Shown here piece by piece: positions 1-9,083 of a stretch of 64,000 nucleotides of DNA. Every line of letters starts with the position of its first letter. Positions within the stretch are counted from its first letter, which is position 1. The stretch comes from Candidatus Brocadiaceae bacterium S225 (lineage in GTDB: Bacteria; Planctomycetota; Brocadiia; Brocadiales; Scalinduaceae): positions 157,378 to 221,377 of the forward strand of contig SMSL01000005.1 of NCBI GenBank assembly GCA_007859995.1. The letters are read 5' to 3'. A model generated the notes under the pieces. It saw nothing but the letters and a program-made list of their open reading frames with translations. It did not search any database and was not told the origin of the DNA. The position numbers and the translations under genes were made by a program.

Positions 1-1
1 G

Positions 2-352
2 TTCCTTCAAAATGGTGATTGGCGGGGAGTATTTATTGTAAAGTTCAGAGATAATCCTGATGAAGAACTGTTATATTGTGAGGCGCCATTAGGTGAGCAC
101 TTTATACGATTTGGGATGGATATAGAGGTTGACGGAGAAGTCTGGAAAAAAGCATATGAAAAGGTCCTTCAAGAGGCATCAGTCCACGATGTGGCTGTTT
201 GTCCCGTCCCTGCTGAAGGAGAAGAGAGTAAAAGGCATTGCCGTCTCTATTCAAGAGCATGGATCCCTAATTTCAGTCAACGTATCTTTGGCCTGACCTT
301 AACCAATCTTCTGGATTGCAGAAAAACTGTTTTATTAATGCTTTCAAGCTGA
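2..352 (+). CDS. C-terminal part of an unrecognised protein (cut by window edge)
   Basis: The frame is open from base 2 with no upstream stop and ends at TGA 350-352, so this is the 3' end of a gene that starts before the window. A Met at 116 is internal to the same frame, and the residues before it (around GVFIVKFRDNPDEE) read like ordinary protein, so I do not use it as a start. The visible 116 residues are mixed alpha/beta in composition with several Cys, no membrane segment and no motif I recognise. Function is unknown. Confidence 0.6.
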   Translation, partial: FLQNGDWRGVFIVKFRDNPDEELLYCEAPLGEHFIRFGMDIEVDGEVWKKAYEKVLQEASVHDVAVCPVPAEGEESKRHCRLYSRAWIPNFSQRIFGLTLTNLLDCRKTVLLMLSS

Positions 353-506
353 TAATATCCTGAAACGGTAAGAATAGTTGGAAATTATTAGAAGTAATAT
401 AGCATCGACTTATGTATTTTAATTTAACGCTGGAACTATACGACTGTGTCACGATAGTTACAGCGAGACATTCCAGTCTATTTTTATAAAAGAGAGGATA
501 ATTCTC

Positions 507-1052
507 ATGGATTTGTACAAACTCAGGCAGTTGTTTATTTTTGGATTTATATCATGTGTCCTCATCGGTTCTATGGCAGTTAAGGCGCAATCGATGGATG
601 TCTCGACAGGCAAACAGGTTTCGATTGAGTATACACTCACACTGGAAGACGAGACTGTCGTCGATTCAAACGTCGGAGCGGAACCGTTAACCTTTATTCA
701 AGGGTCTCATAACATTATCCCCGGCCTGGAAAGCGCTCTGGACGGCATGACGGTCGGAGACAGCAAACAAGTAACGATCACACCAGAGAACGCTTACGGG
801 CCTGTAAACGAAGATGCCGTCAGCGAAATTGAAAAAACCTATATTCCGGAAGATTCGCTTAAAGTCGGTGCAGTACTTCAGGGTCAGAATCCTGATGGCC
901 GGGTTATTATTGCCAGAGTAGTAGAGATTAAGGAAGAAACCGTTTTGTTGGATTATAACCATCCTCTGGCTGGCAAAACCCTCAATTTTGACGTAAAAAT
1001 TATGGCAGTGGGAAATGCGCCGAAACCGGATACACCAAAAACGGACAAGTAA
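507..1052 (+). CDS. Secreted SlyD-like FKBP-type peptidyl-prolyl cis-trans isomerase
   Basis: This protein should catalyse cis-trans isomerisation of Xaa-Pro bonds, assisting folding outside the cytoplasm. Residues 1-28 form a signal peptide (basic start, hydrophobic core, AQS cleavage region). The FKBP fold follows: VSIEYTLTLEDETVVDS, then the loop with FIQGSHNIIPGLESAL, then GEN/AYGP-type residues. The late motif NHPLAGKTLNFDV is characteristic of the SlyD branch. The SlyD insert-in-flap arrangement is visible, but there is no His-rich metal tail; the C-terminus is a short Pro/Lys stretch. An AG-rich ribosome site (gagagg) lies about 9 bases before the ATG. It is monocistronic, with a terminator-like hairpin right after it. 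Confidence 0.9.
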   Translation: MDLYKLRQLFIFGFISCVLIGSMAVKAQSMDVSTGKQVSIEYTLTLEDETVVDSNVGAEPLTFIQGSHNIIPGLESALDGMTVGDSKQVTITPENAYGPVNEDAVSEIEKTYIPEDSLKVGAVLQGQNPDGRVIIARVVEIKEETVLLDYNHPLAGKTLNFDVKIMAVGNAPKPDTPKTDK

Positions 1053-1073
1053 TACTCGTAGCAGGATAAAGAG

Positions 1074-1116
1074 AAAGCATCTGATAAGAACTGAATCTTA
1101 AAAGGTGCTTTTTTTA
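1074..1116 (+). terminator. Rho-independent-type terminator after the FKBP gene
   Basis: Arms aaagcatc (1074-1081) and ggtgcttt (1104-1111) pair over 8 bp with one G-U wobble. They enclose a 22-base loop and are followed by a T run. It sits 21 bases after the FKBP stop on the same strand. Confidence 0.6.
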
Positions 1117-1450
1117 TACCAATTTTTTCTTAAAGAGGGAAATGTGGTAAAAGTGATCTGTAACTACCGCTTTGTCAAGACATTACAAAAGGGAGGGATT
1201 GTTTTGCAATATAAAATATTATTCACCGTAAGCCTTTTCCGATCTCACTGGTCATACGTGAATAGCATATCACGCTTTGACAGGTTATCCGAGAATAGAT
1301 GTTTTGACAAACTTACCGTTTTTAAGCCTTTCAATTTCGTCGTTTAACGCAAAAACCGTGTTTGTTGTTGCTGTTTCGCCAATTTCCTGTATAATGCCTT
1401 AATATTGTTTAAGTTATGAAGGTTTACAATTACGAAAGAGGGAACAACCG

Positions 1451-1753
1451 ATGGTTAAAAGGATGACCAGTAAAGAGAGACTTCAGCAGATGGCGGAGGA
1501 GGCGGCTGCCGGTGAAGAACTGAAAGCTGAAAAGAAGAAGAAAAAAGCAACAACAACCAAGAAACCAGCCAAATCTATTACAAAGCGGGAAAAAGTTGTT
1601 TGGAAGATTTTCGATGCCAGCTATAAGGAGGTTGCCTGCTTTCCTTACTCTCAAAAGGATGAGGCTTTTGCAAAGTTGGATGAACGGAAACAGAAAAAGA
1701 GCACAGTTAATTTTTTCATCAATGAAGTAAAAGTGCCCATGGAAGATGAGTAA
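1451..1753 (+). CDS. Small basic protein, Lys/Ala-rich N-terminus, unknown function
   Basis: This 100-residue protein starts at ATG with an agaggg ribosome site 8 bases upstream. Residues 1-50 are strongly basic and Lys/Ala/Thr-rich with a KKKKKATTTKKPAK stretch, like nucleic-acid-binding tails. Residues 50-100 form a compact segment (VVWKIFDASYKEVACFPYSQKDEAFAKLDE) that looks folded. It could bind DNA or RNA, but that is inferred from charge alone. There is no signal peptide or membrane segment. A perfect inverted repeat overlaps its stop codon. The opposite-strand frame here is a shadow: it has low-complexity Phe/Leu composition. Confidence 0.6.
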   Translation: MVKRMTSKERLQQMAEEAAAGEELKAEKKKKKATTTKKPAKSITKREKVVWKIFDASYKEVACFPYSQKDEAFAKLDERKQKKSTVNFFINEVKVPMEDE

Positions 1754-1790
1754 ACATGGGTAGAACTCTAAATACACACGTTTACTCATC
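1745..1790. repeat. Perfect 11-bp inverted repeat spanning the stop codon of the small basic gene
   Basis: gatgagtaaac (1745-1755) and gtttactcatc (1780-1790) are exact reverse complements separated by 24 bases. The left arm contains the TAA stop of the preceding gene. No T run follows, so it may stabilise the 3' end of the mRNA rather than terminate it. Confidence 0.6.
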
Positions 1791-1982
1791 TGCCCTTGTT
1801 GGATTAATTGCCTGTAACCAGGAACACACCGAACATTACTTATTACCCTAGTCCACTTTCATACATATATTCTGCCATTATAAAACTTCTGAGTGCCTTA
1901 TCCTGATATGGATTTTTAAATTAGGTTTTCTGATAAAATAAATGATTTTTTAACGCATTTACTTTTTTGGGAGTGAAATTCT

Positions 1983-4133
1983 ATGAAAATCGCAGTGGTC
2001 TATAATCGAGAAAGCCAGAAAGTAATCAATCTTTTTGGTATTCCTAACCGGGAGAAATATGGATTAAAGGCCATAAAACGTATCACAGATTCTCTCAAAA
2101 AAGGTAAACACCAGGCTATCGCTTTAGAAGGTGATAAGGATTTAATTGATAATCTGGAAGAGTTTATGCCAAGAGTGTTAAAAGGTGAACAACCTGGTAT
2201 GGTGTTTAACCTGTCCTATGGCATTCAAGGTCAGGCAAGATATACACACGTACCCAGTATATTAGAGATGATAGGAATCCCCTATGTTGGTTCAGGGCCT
2301 TTAGCCCACTCACTCGCTCTGGACAAAGTGGTTGCCAAAATGATGTTTGTGCAGAATAATCTGCCAACACCCCCATTTGCAGTAGTTACCAATCCGGACT
2401 TTAAGATGCCGGATTTGGCTTTTCCACTTATTGTGAAACCAAAAAATGAGGCCGTCTCCTTAGGGATAAAAATCGTTAATAGTGAACAGGAACTCAGAGA
2501 TGCAACACAGTTTATTTTTGATACATTCAGCCAGCCTGTCCTTATAGAAAGTTATATTGAAGGAAGGGAAATAAACGTTGGCATTCTGGGTAATAACCCT
2601 CCTACGGCTTTTGACCCCGCCGAAATCAGCTTTGGTAAAAGCGGACCTAAAATTTACACTTTTGAAGATAAAACCAGAGTTTCAGGACGTGAAATATCTG
2701 TCATATGTCCGGCACCCATCAAAGCGGACATCACATCAAGGGCACAAAAAATAGCTATAGAAGCATTCACAACATTAGGTTGCTATGACTGTGCCCGGGT
2801 GGATATGCGGCTTGATAGTCAAGACAATTTATACATCCTGGAAGTAAATAGCCTGCCAAGCCTGGGTGAACATGGGTCTTATATTGCGGCAGCAGAACAC
2901 ATGGGGATGGATTTCCCGGCTTTAGTAAACCGGCTGGTGGACGTTGCAAGTGCCCGTTATTTTGATACACCAAGCCCTCCCGAAGTTACCGGTAGAAACC
3001 AGGCTTCTGATAAAGCTGCATTTGGTTTCCTGACCAATCGAAGAGATCAAATGGAGAAGCAGGTACAACAGTGGTGTCAAATATCCAGTCGCACCAATGA
3101 CCCTATTGGGATCCGGATCGCGCATAATGAACTCGATAAAAAACTGACGGAACTAGGCATGAAACAGGCGCCGGAATATAGCGATGATCCTCATGTCTGG
3201 GTCTGGCAAACACCTGCCGGGCTGGAAAAAGGTACTCTGCTTATTGGTCAACTTGATGTTCCTTTAGACATGGGTATTTCTTCAGAGCCTTTTCGCAGGG
3301 ACCCGGAATGCTTATATGGCGAAGGCGTCGGTTCGTCCCGTGCGCCATTGGTTATGCTTGAGTATGCAGTGAAAGCCTTAAAGTTCTGTCGTCAGCTTAA
3401 GAATGCCCATTTGGGGATCATGTATTATGCAGATGAAGGTAATGATACCCGATATAGTGCCGCGGCAATTTCAAAAGTCGCAGGTCTTGCCAGGCAGGTA
3501 CTCGTATTGAACCCGGGTAACATTGAGGATAAAATAGTTACCAAACGTCGTGGGCAACGGAAATATCGTTTAACAGTTGAAGGAAAATCATTAAAACTGG
3601 GACAATCTTCAAAAACCCCTGATATAATGTTATGGCTATTCAGGAAGCTTGAAAAAATATCCAGACTCTCTTCCAGTAAAGAGAGGATCGCTATTGCCGC
3701 GGTAGATTTCCATACCAAATCTTTCCCAATGTTACTTCCCCATCGTATCACAACAACATTACAGATGTCGTTTCCTGACATTAAGACGGCAAATAAAACA
3801 GAAGAGGCTATTCACGAAATACTTAAGGACAAAAGTGTTCGCTGGAATTTAGCCATGTTGTCGAGTAGGCCGGCAATGAAGGACAGAAGAGTGAATGCCA
3901 GGTTGATTAATTCCTTACAATCTGTTGCCGATCATTGGGAAATTCCACTCGGTAGAGAAGCGTCTCTTATGCCGTCGGTTGCCGGTTTAGTACCGACCAA
4001 CATCCCGGTAGTCTGCGGTATCGGCCCAGTAGCCACCAATATACATACTTCGCAGTCAGCAGTTCAACGCATCAGCCTGGTACAGAGAACATTACTATTG
4101 ACAGAGTTTCTGATAAAAACCATTGAAATATAA
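1983..4133 (+). CDS. ATP-grasp (D-Ala-D-Ala ligase-like) protein fused to an M20-peptidase-like domain
   Basis: Residues 1-320 are an ATP-grasp ligase of the D-alanine-D-alanine ligase superfamily. Visible are the ATP-binding Lys (FPLIVKPKNEAVSLG), the acidic/Arg segment ESYIEGREINVGI, and the metal-binding end RVDMRLDSQDNLYILEVNSLPSL. Such enzymes join a carboxylate to an amine via an acyl-phosphate. Residues about 355-716 resemble M20 metallopeptidases (GEGVGSSRAPL, MYYADEG, a final NIHTSQ), but several metal ligands look lost: HxD reads QLD and DEE reads DEG. The C-terminal half may therefore bind rather than cleave a peptide. A ribosome site (gggagtg) lies 7 bases before the ATG. It leads a three-gene operon with a gamma-glutamyltransferase and an N-formylglutamate amidohydrolase. 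The true substrate is unknown; cell-wall D-Ala-D-Ala synthesis is unlikely given the fusion and neighbours. Confidence 0.8.
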   Translation: MKIAVVYNRESQKVINLFGIPNREKYGLKAIKRITDSLKKGKHQAIALEGDKDLIDNLEEFMPRVLKGEQPGMVFNLSYGIQGQARYTHVPSILEMIGIPYVGSGPLAHSLALDKVVAKMMFVQNNLPTPPFAVVTNPDFKMPDLAFPLIVKPKNEAVSLGIKIVNSEQELRDATQFIFDTFSQPVLIESYIEGREINVGILGNNPPTAFDPAEISFGKSGPKIYTFEDKTRVSGREISVICPAPIKADITSRAQKIAIEAFTTLGCYDCARVDMRLDSQDNLYILEVNSLPSLGEHGSYIAAAEHMGMDFPALVNRLVDVASARYFDTPSPPEVTGRNQASDKAAFGFLTNRRDQMEKQVQQWCQISSRTNDPIGIRIAHNELDKKLTELGMKQAPEYSDDPHVWVWQTPAGLEKGTLLIGQLDVPLDMGISSEPFRRDPECLYGEGVGSSRAPLVMLEYAVKALKFCRQLKNAHLGIMYYADEGNDTRYSAAAISKVAGLARQVLVLNPGNIEDKIVTKRRGQRKYRLTVEGKSLKLGQSSKTPDIMLWLFRKLEKISRLSSSKERIAIAAVDFHTKSFPMLLPHRITTTLQMSFPDIKTANKTEEAIHEILKDKSVRWNLAMLSSRPAMKDRRVNARLINSLQSVADHWEIPLGREASLMPSVAGLVPTNIPVVCGIGPVATNIHTSQSAVQRISLVQRTLLLTEFLIKTIEI

Positions 4134-4137
4134 ACCC

Positions 4138-5754
4138 ATGACACCGTTACTTAAAAAGAAAGTCGATACCGAGTTATTAGAGCCTGGTAATCGCCGTCTG
4201 GCGAAACCGCAAAAAGTTTCAGTATCCAAACACGGCATGGTGTCGACTGCTCACTACCGCGCTACTGAACTGGCATTTGATGTATTAAACGCCGGTGGCA
4301 ACGCTATGGATGCGGCAGTCACCGCCGCATTTGCACTGGGCGTTTGCGAACCTGCGGCTTCAGGCCTGGGCGGTCAAACCATGATAATGTTTTACGACGC
4401 GCAAAGTCGCAAAAAGATTGCCCTGGACGGCTCTTCGAGAGCACCTAATAGAATTATTCCCGGTGAATCAAATAAATCAGAACTTCTCAGAGGGCACAAA
4501 GCAAGCACCATCCCCAGTACTCCTGCGGTACTGGCCTATGCTCTGAAAAATTATGGAAGCCTAGCTCTGAAAGATATATTAGGCCCCGTCATTGATTTAG
4601 CAAAAAATGGTTATGAAATTTCCCAACTACAATACGATTTAACCAAACGCGAACTGAAACATTTACTCAGCAATAGCGCGGCGCCACTCTTTCTCAAGCA
4701 AGGTAAACGTCCTTACTCTGTTGGATCTTTGTTTAAGCAGGAAAAACTGGCCGGGACATTGGAAAGAATGGCGACTGCGGGTGTTGAGGATTTCTATCTT
4801 GGTGATATTGCGCAGATGATTGAAGCTGACATGATAGCAAATGACGGGCTTATCCGGGCAGACGATCTTGCACAGATTCCCTGGCCGGTAGAACGCAGAC
4901 CGCTTACCACTAGTTTTGAAAATACCCGTGTGTTTACCATGTGTCCTCCCGGCGCAGGCAGGGTTTTAATAGCAATGTTAAACATTTTGTCCCAGTTTTC
5001 ACCGAAACAGAGAGACCCGGACACACCACGAGGGGCATTATTACTGGCAAATGTGATTCGACAGGCAAATCTTGATCGTCAGGACCGTCCCATTGAACCG
5101 AATTTGTACCAGCAAATTGACAACGAACTGATGAGCCAACCTGAGTATGCACAACGTATGGCAAAAAAAATAAAAAAGAAATTAAAAGGCCGGGGCGAAA
5201 CGACTCATCTGTCTGTCGTTGATCGTTACGGCAATGCCGCCTCCCTTACACAGTCTATTGAACGTGTATACGGATCATTTTGTGCATCATCTGAACTTGG
5301 TTTTCTCTACAATAATTATATGAGCGCTTTTGAGTACAGTGATATCACCCATCCTCATTATTTACGACCTAACGCGGTACCATGGGCGAGCGTTTCTCCA
5401 ACAATTATTTTTCGTGGCAGAAAACCGTGGCTGATTATCGGCTCTCCGGGAAGCGAACGTATTGCATCGACAATTATTCAAGTTTTATTACGCCTTGGCA
5501 ATCATTCTCCCTATGAAGCAGTGGCGGCGCCAAGACTGTTTTGTTCACTAAAAGGCAAAGTATCACTGGAAGCAAGCCGTATGGGAGATGATATACCTGA
5601 TATGTTAGCTTCGAAAGGTTTTGAGATAGATATTCGTGACCCATATTCCTTCTACTTAGGCTGTGTACAGATGATCATGCGTAACAGGAAAGGTGAATTT
5701 GTTGGAGTCGCTGATCCACGGCGTGATGGTTCTGCGAAAGGGCCTAAACCGTGA
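4138..5754 (+). CDS. Gamma-glutamyltransferase-family protein (cytoplasmic form)
   Basis: This is an Ntn-hydrolase of the gamma-glutamyltranspeptidase family, which transfers or hydrolyses gamma-glutamyl groups after autocleavage before a catalytic Thr. The family start is clear (NAGGNAMDAAVTAAFALGV, then GLGGQTMIMFY). The cleavage/catalytic site is GETTHLSVVDRYGNAASLTQSIE, about residue 362, and the late GSPGSERI motif is present. It has no signal peptide, whereas classical Ggt is periplasmic, so it probably acts inside the cell. The frame also opens at TTG 4123 inside the upstream gene, but I choose ATG 4138, 4 bases after the upstream stop. It overlaps the next gene by GTGA. Context suggests a joint role in making or breaking a gamma-glutamyl compound. 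Confidence 0.85.
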   Translation: MTPLLKKKVDTELLEPGNRRLAKPQKVSVSKHGMVSTAHYRATELAFDVLNAGGNAMDAAVTAAFALGVCEPAASGLGGQTMIMFYDAQSRKKIALDGSSRAPNRIIPGESNKSELLRGHKASTIPSTPAVLAYALKNYGSLALKDILGPVIDLAKNGYEISQLQYDLTKRELKHLLSNSAAPLFLKQGKRPYSVGSLFKQEKLAGTLERMATAGVEDFYLGDIAQMIEADMIANDGLIRADDLAQIPWPVERRPLTTSFENTRVFTMCPPGAGRVLIAMLNILSQFSPKQRDPDTPRGALLLANVIRQANLDRQDRPIEPNLYQQIDNELMSQPEYAQRMAKKIKKKLKGRGETTHLSVVDRYGNAASLTQSIERVYGSFCASSELGFLYNNYMSAFEYSDITHPHYLRPNAVPWASVSPTIIFRGRKPWLIIGSPGSERIASTIIQVLLRLGNHSPYEAVAAPRLFCSLKGKVSLEASRMGDDIPDMLASKGFEIDIRDPYSFYLGCVQMIMRNRKGEFVGVADPRRDGSAKGPKP

Positions 5755-6449
5755 ATAAGCTGCCCATCCTGATTTCCGTGCCACATGCAGGCTTGACCAT
5801 TCCACCGGAAGTAGGACCATTCAATCGGCTGACATCCGACCAGATTATAGCCGATGGCGATGAAGGGGCGAGAGAAATCTACGCTATTAAAGAGCTGGTC
5901 AATGAATTTGTTACCACGGATATTGCCCGGGCTTTTGTTGACATGAATCGAAAAGAGAATGATTTTTCTGAAGATGGAGTGGTAAAAACCGATACCTGCT
6001 GGGGAGTGCCTGTTTATAAATCACCATTATCATCAACAATGATTAAACAATTATTAGATCACTACTATGTCCCATATCATACACAACTTACAAATTCTGC
6101 AGGCAAGGATACCATGCTTGCCATTGACTGTCACACCATGGCATCCTCGGGCCCGCCTGTAGGCCCTGATCCTGGGGCTGTCCGCCCTATGGTTTGTTTG
6201 AGTAACGCTGATGGCACTTGTCCTGAAGAGTGGTTCTGTTTACTAGCAGATTGCCTGAGTGCGGCTTTTGGTTACGAGGTATCGCTCAACAAGCCTTTCA
6301 AGGGAGGATATATAATCAGGCACCATTCCAAAGAGATTCCCTGGTTACAATTAGAACTGTCCCGTGATCCCTCTTTATCTATTGAACATAAAAGAAACGC
6401 CGTTATATCTGCACTTAAAGAATGGTACAGAACGGTTACGAAATCGTAG
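5751..6449 (+). CDS. N-formylglutamate amidohydrolase-family protein
   Basis: Family members hydrolyse N-formylglutamate (HutG-type) or related N-acyl amino acids with a metal. The start motif ISVPHAGLTIPPEV, the segment DIARAFVDMNRKENDF and the metal-site stretch AIDCHTMASSGPP are visible, as is HHSKEIPWLQLELSR near the end. At 232 residues it is slightly shorter than usual. The GTG start overlaps the TGA of the upstream gene (GTGA), indicating translational coupling. No other histidine-degradation gene lies nearby, so a role in Hut catabolism is not supported. More likely it trims the product or substrate of the ATP-grasp/gamma-glutamyl operon. Confidence 0.85.
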   Translation: MNKLPILISVPHAGLTIPPEVGPFNRLTSDQIIADGDEGAREIYAIKELVNEFVTTDIARAFVDMNRKENDFSEDGVVKTDTCWGVPVYKSPLSSTMIKQLLDHYYVPYHTQLTNSAGKDTMLAIDCHTMASSGPPVGPDPGAVRPMVCLSNADGTCPEEWFCLLADCLSAAFGYEVSLNKPFKGGYIIRHHSKEIPWLQLELSRDPSLSIEHKRNAVISALKEWYRTVTKS

Positions 6450-6530
6450 AAATTCTGTAATATCGGTTTGCTGAACATTTCATATTTTAATGTACAACTA
6501 TATGATTTCAGATACAATTGACAAAATATC

Positions 6531-9083
6531 ATGATGAAAAAACACAAACATTCTGAATCAACAGAAGACTTATTACCATCGGAGACAAAACCCCCAAAGA
6601 AATCTTTCGCGCGGCAACTGAAAAGTGCTTTGACGAGGGATACCTGCACGGACGTAGCGTCATTAAAGAGATCGTTTGCGCGGCATCTGGAGAGTACATT
6701 GGTTAAGGATGCCTATTCCGCGACACAATTGGATCTCTATAAAAGTCTTGCCTATACGGTGCGTGATCGCCTGGTGAAACGTTGGGTTGCAACCAAACAA
6801 ACTTATTATGACCAGGATGCCAAGCGGGTCTATTATCTCTCCATGGAATATCTGTTGGGGAGGGTCCTCAGCAACAACATGATCAACCTCAACATGTTTG
6901 AAGAATGCCATCGTGCAATGCGCGAGTTTGGATTAGAATTGGAAAAGCTCTGCGAAATGGAATGCGATGCGGGACTCGGCAACGGAGGGTTGGGAAGACT
7001 TGCCGCCTGTTTTCTGGATTCCATGGCAACCGGTGAACTACCCGCATATGGATACGGAATCCGTTACGAATATGGAATATTCTATCAGAAAATAGTAAAT
7101 GGCTATCAGGTAGAAACACCCGATAATTGGCTACGCGATGAAACTCCCTGGGAAATAGCGCGCCCCGAATATCTGTATCCGGTGAAGTTTGGCGGACGTG
7201 TACAGCAATACAGGGATGAATATAATATTTTGAAAACAGATTGGCTTGATACCGGAAATGTTATGGCTATGGCATATGACATGCCAATCTCCGGCTATGC
7301 CAATAATACCGTGAACAATTTACGTCTCTGGTCGGTAAAATCAACCAGAGAGTTCGACCTGGACGATTTCAACAAAGGGAACTATGTCAAGGCGGTCGAT
7401 GATAAGCAGCGAAGCGAGACCATTTCCAAGATCCTTTATCCTAACGACAATGTTTATGTGGGAAAGAAGCTGCGCCTTAAACAGGAATTTTTTTTTGTAT
7501 CGGCAACATTACAGGATATTATTCGCAGATATAAAAAGACCTACCGGACTTTTGACCGTTTTCCTGATAAGGTTGCCATACAGTTAAATGATACCCATCC
7601 CGCCCTTGCCATCCCGGAGCTGATGCGCATACTGATCGATATTGAATGTGTTTCCTGGGATGATGCCTGGGAGATTACAACAAATACTTTTGGTTATACC
7701 AACCATACCATTATGTCGGAAGCGATGGAAAAATGGCCTGTAGACATTCTGGAATATATGCTGCCGAGACACCTGCAGATTGTTTACGAGATCAATCGCC
7801 GTTTTTTGAAGGAAGTTGCACGGCAATATCCCGGGAATAATGATAGATTGCGCCGTGTATCACTTATCGAAAAAGAAGGAGAAGATAAAAAATTACGCAT
7901 GGCACATCTGGCAATAGTGGGCAGCCACTCAGTCAACGGAGTAGCCGCTTTGCACACAGAGCTTCTTAAGACAAAGGTACTGAAGGATTTCTATGAATTA
8001 TTTCCGGAAAGATTCAATAACAAGACCAACGGTATTACCCCTCGCAGGTGGCTAAGGCAATGTAACCCGGGGCTTTCCGCATTGATCTCACGTAATATAG
8101 GAGATGGATGGCTGACGAATTTAAGCAGGTTGAGTAGCCTTGTGCCGTTTGCCGAGCAGGAAGACTTCCGTGCGGCATGGAGGGAGATAAAGGCCGAGAA
8201 TAAAGGAAAACTGGCAGGCTACATAGAAAAATCAAATGGTTTCAGAGTGAGGACAGATTCAATATTTGATTGTCAGATTAAGCGTTTTCACGAATATAAA
8301 CGTCAACTACTTAACGTCCTGCATATTATTACGATGTATAACAGAATAAAGCAGAATCCGAAGGCCACGTTTGTTCCTCGTACGGTAATTTTTGCCGGAA
8401 AGGCGGCTCCCGGGTATGCCATGGCAAAGCTGATCATTAAACTGGTCAACTCAGTTGCGACAGTGATAAATAATGATCACGATATTGCTGACAGAATCAA
8501 GGTGGTATTCCTGGCAAACTACTCTGTCTCGCAGGCAGAGCTTATTATACCAGCCACAGATCTTTCCGAACAGATTTCCACTGCCGGAACAGAGGCCTCC
8601 GGGACAGGCAACATGAAGCTTGCTCTGAACGGTGCACTGACAATTGGCACACTGGATGGCGCCAATATTGAAATTATGAACGAGGTAGGAAGGAAGAATA
8701 TATTCATATTCGGCCTCACAACCAGGGAAGTCGAAGCAATGAAAGACAGCGGCTATAACCCCATGGACTTTTACCATGGCTGCCGTGAACTCAGGGCAGC
8801 AATCGATATGATTGCAGACGGTTTTTTCTCTCCATCTGAACCATCTCTCTTCAAGCCGATTGTAAACTCGCTTCTCTATGGTGACAACTACATGCTCCTT
8901 GCTGATTTCCCGTTATTTCTTAAGTGCCAGGAACAGGTAAGTCTGGAGTACCTGGATAAGGAGGAATGGTCGAGGAAATCAATCCTCAATGTTGCCCATA
9001 TGGGAAAATTTTCCAGTGACCGCACAATCGAAGAGTATGCTCGTGAGATCTGGGGTACAAATCCTGTACCGGTGCTCCTGTAG
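6531..9083 (+). CDS. glgP: Glycogen phosphorylase
   Basis: It releases glucose-1-phosphate from alpha-1,4-glucans using pyridoxal phosphate. Length (850) fits the family. Motifs include YYLSMEYLLGR, GLGNGGLGRLAACFLDS, the substrate region KRFHEYKRQLLN, and the cofactor site EASGTGNMKLALNGALTIG with the PLP lysine at residue 696. The N-terminal 60 residues carry an extension with an internal tandem duplication (residues 24-37 and 47-60, SFARxLxSxLxxD twice). No strong ribosome site is visible before the ATGATG start, 81 bases downstream of the operon. The decayed amylase, transketolase and glucokinase remnants at 24-27 kb suggest this organism once had a larger glycogen/pentose-phosphate gene set. 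Confidence 0.95.
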   Translation: MMKKHKHSESTEDLLPSETKPPKKSFARQLKSALTRDTCTDVASLKRSFARHLESTLVKDAYSATQLDLYKSLAYTVRDRLVKRWVATKQTYYDQDAKRVYYLSMEYLLGRVLSNNMINLNMFEECHRAMREFGLELEKLCEMECDAGLGNGGLGRLAACFLDSMATGELPAYGYGIRYEYGIFYQKIVNGYQVETPDNWLRDETPWEIARPEYLYPVKFGGRVQQYRDEYNILKTDWLDTGNVMAMAYDMPISGYANNTVNNLRLWSVKSTREFDLDDFNKGNYVKAVDDKQRSETISKILYPNDNVYVGKKLRLKQEFFFVSATLQDIIRRYKKTYRTFDRFPDKVAIQLNDTHPALAIPELMRILIDIECVSWDDAWEITTNTFGYTNHTIMSEAMEKWPVDILEYMLPRHLQIVYEINRRFLKEVARQYPGNNDRLRRVSLIEKEGEDKKLRMAHLAIVGSHSVNGVAALHTELLKTKVLKDFYELFPERFNNKTNGITPRRWLRQCNPGLSALISRNIGDGWLTNLSRLSSLVPFAEQEDFRAAWREIKAENKGKLAGYIEKSNGFRVRTDSIFDCQIKRFHEYKRQLLNVLHIITMYNRIKQNPKATFVPRTVIFAGKAAPGYAMAKLIIKLVNSVATVINNDHDIADRIKVVFLANYSVSQAELIIPATDLSEQISTAGTEASGTGNMKLALNGALTIGTLDGANIEIMNEVGRKNIFIFGLTTREVEAMKDSGYNPMDFYHGCRELRAAIDMIADGFFSPSEPSLFKPIVNSLLYGDNYMLLADFPLFLKCQEQVSLEYLDKEEWSRKSILNVAHMGKFSSDRTIEEYAREIWGTNPVPVLL

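Noticed and set aside
1105..1347. 80-codon frame after the FKBP terminator
   Set aside because: Aromatic-rich, no ribosome site, no recognisable domain; it looks like noncoding sequence between two genes.
1983..4133. Assigning the ATP-grasp gene as ddl for peptidoglycan synthesis
   Set aside because: The M20-like fusion and the gamma-glutamyl/formylglutamate neighbours do not fit a cell-wall ligase.
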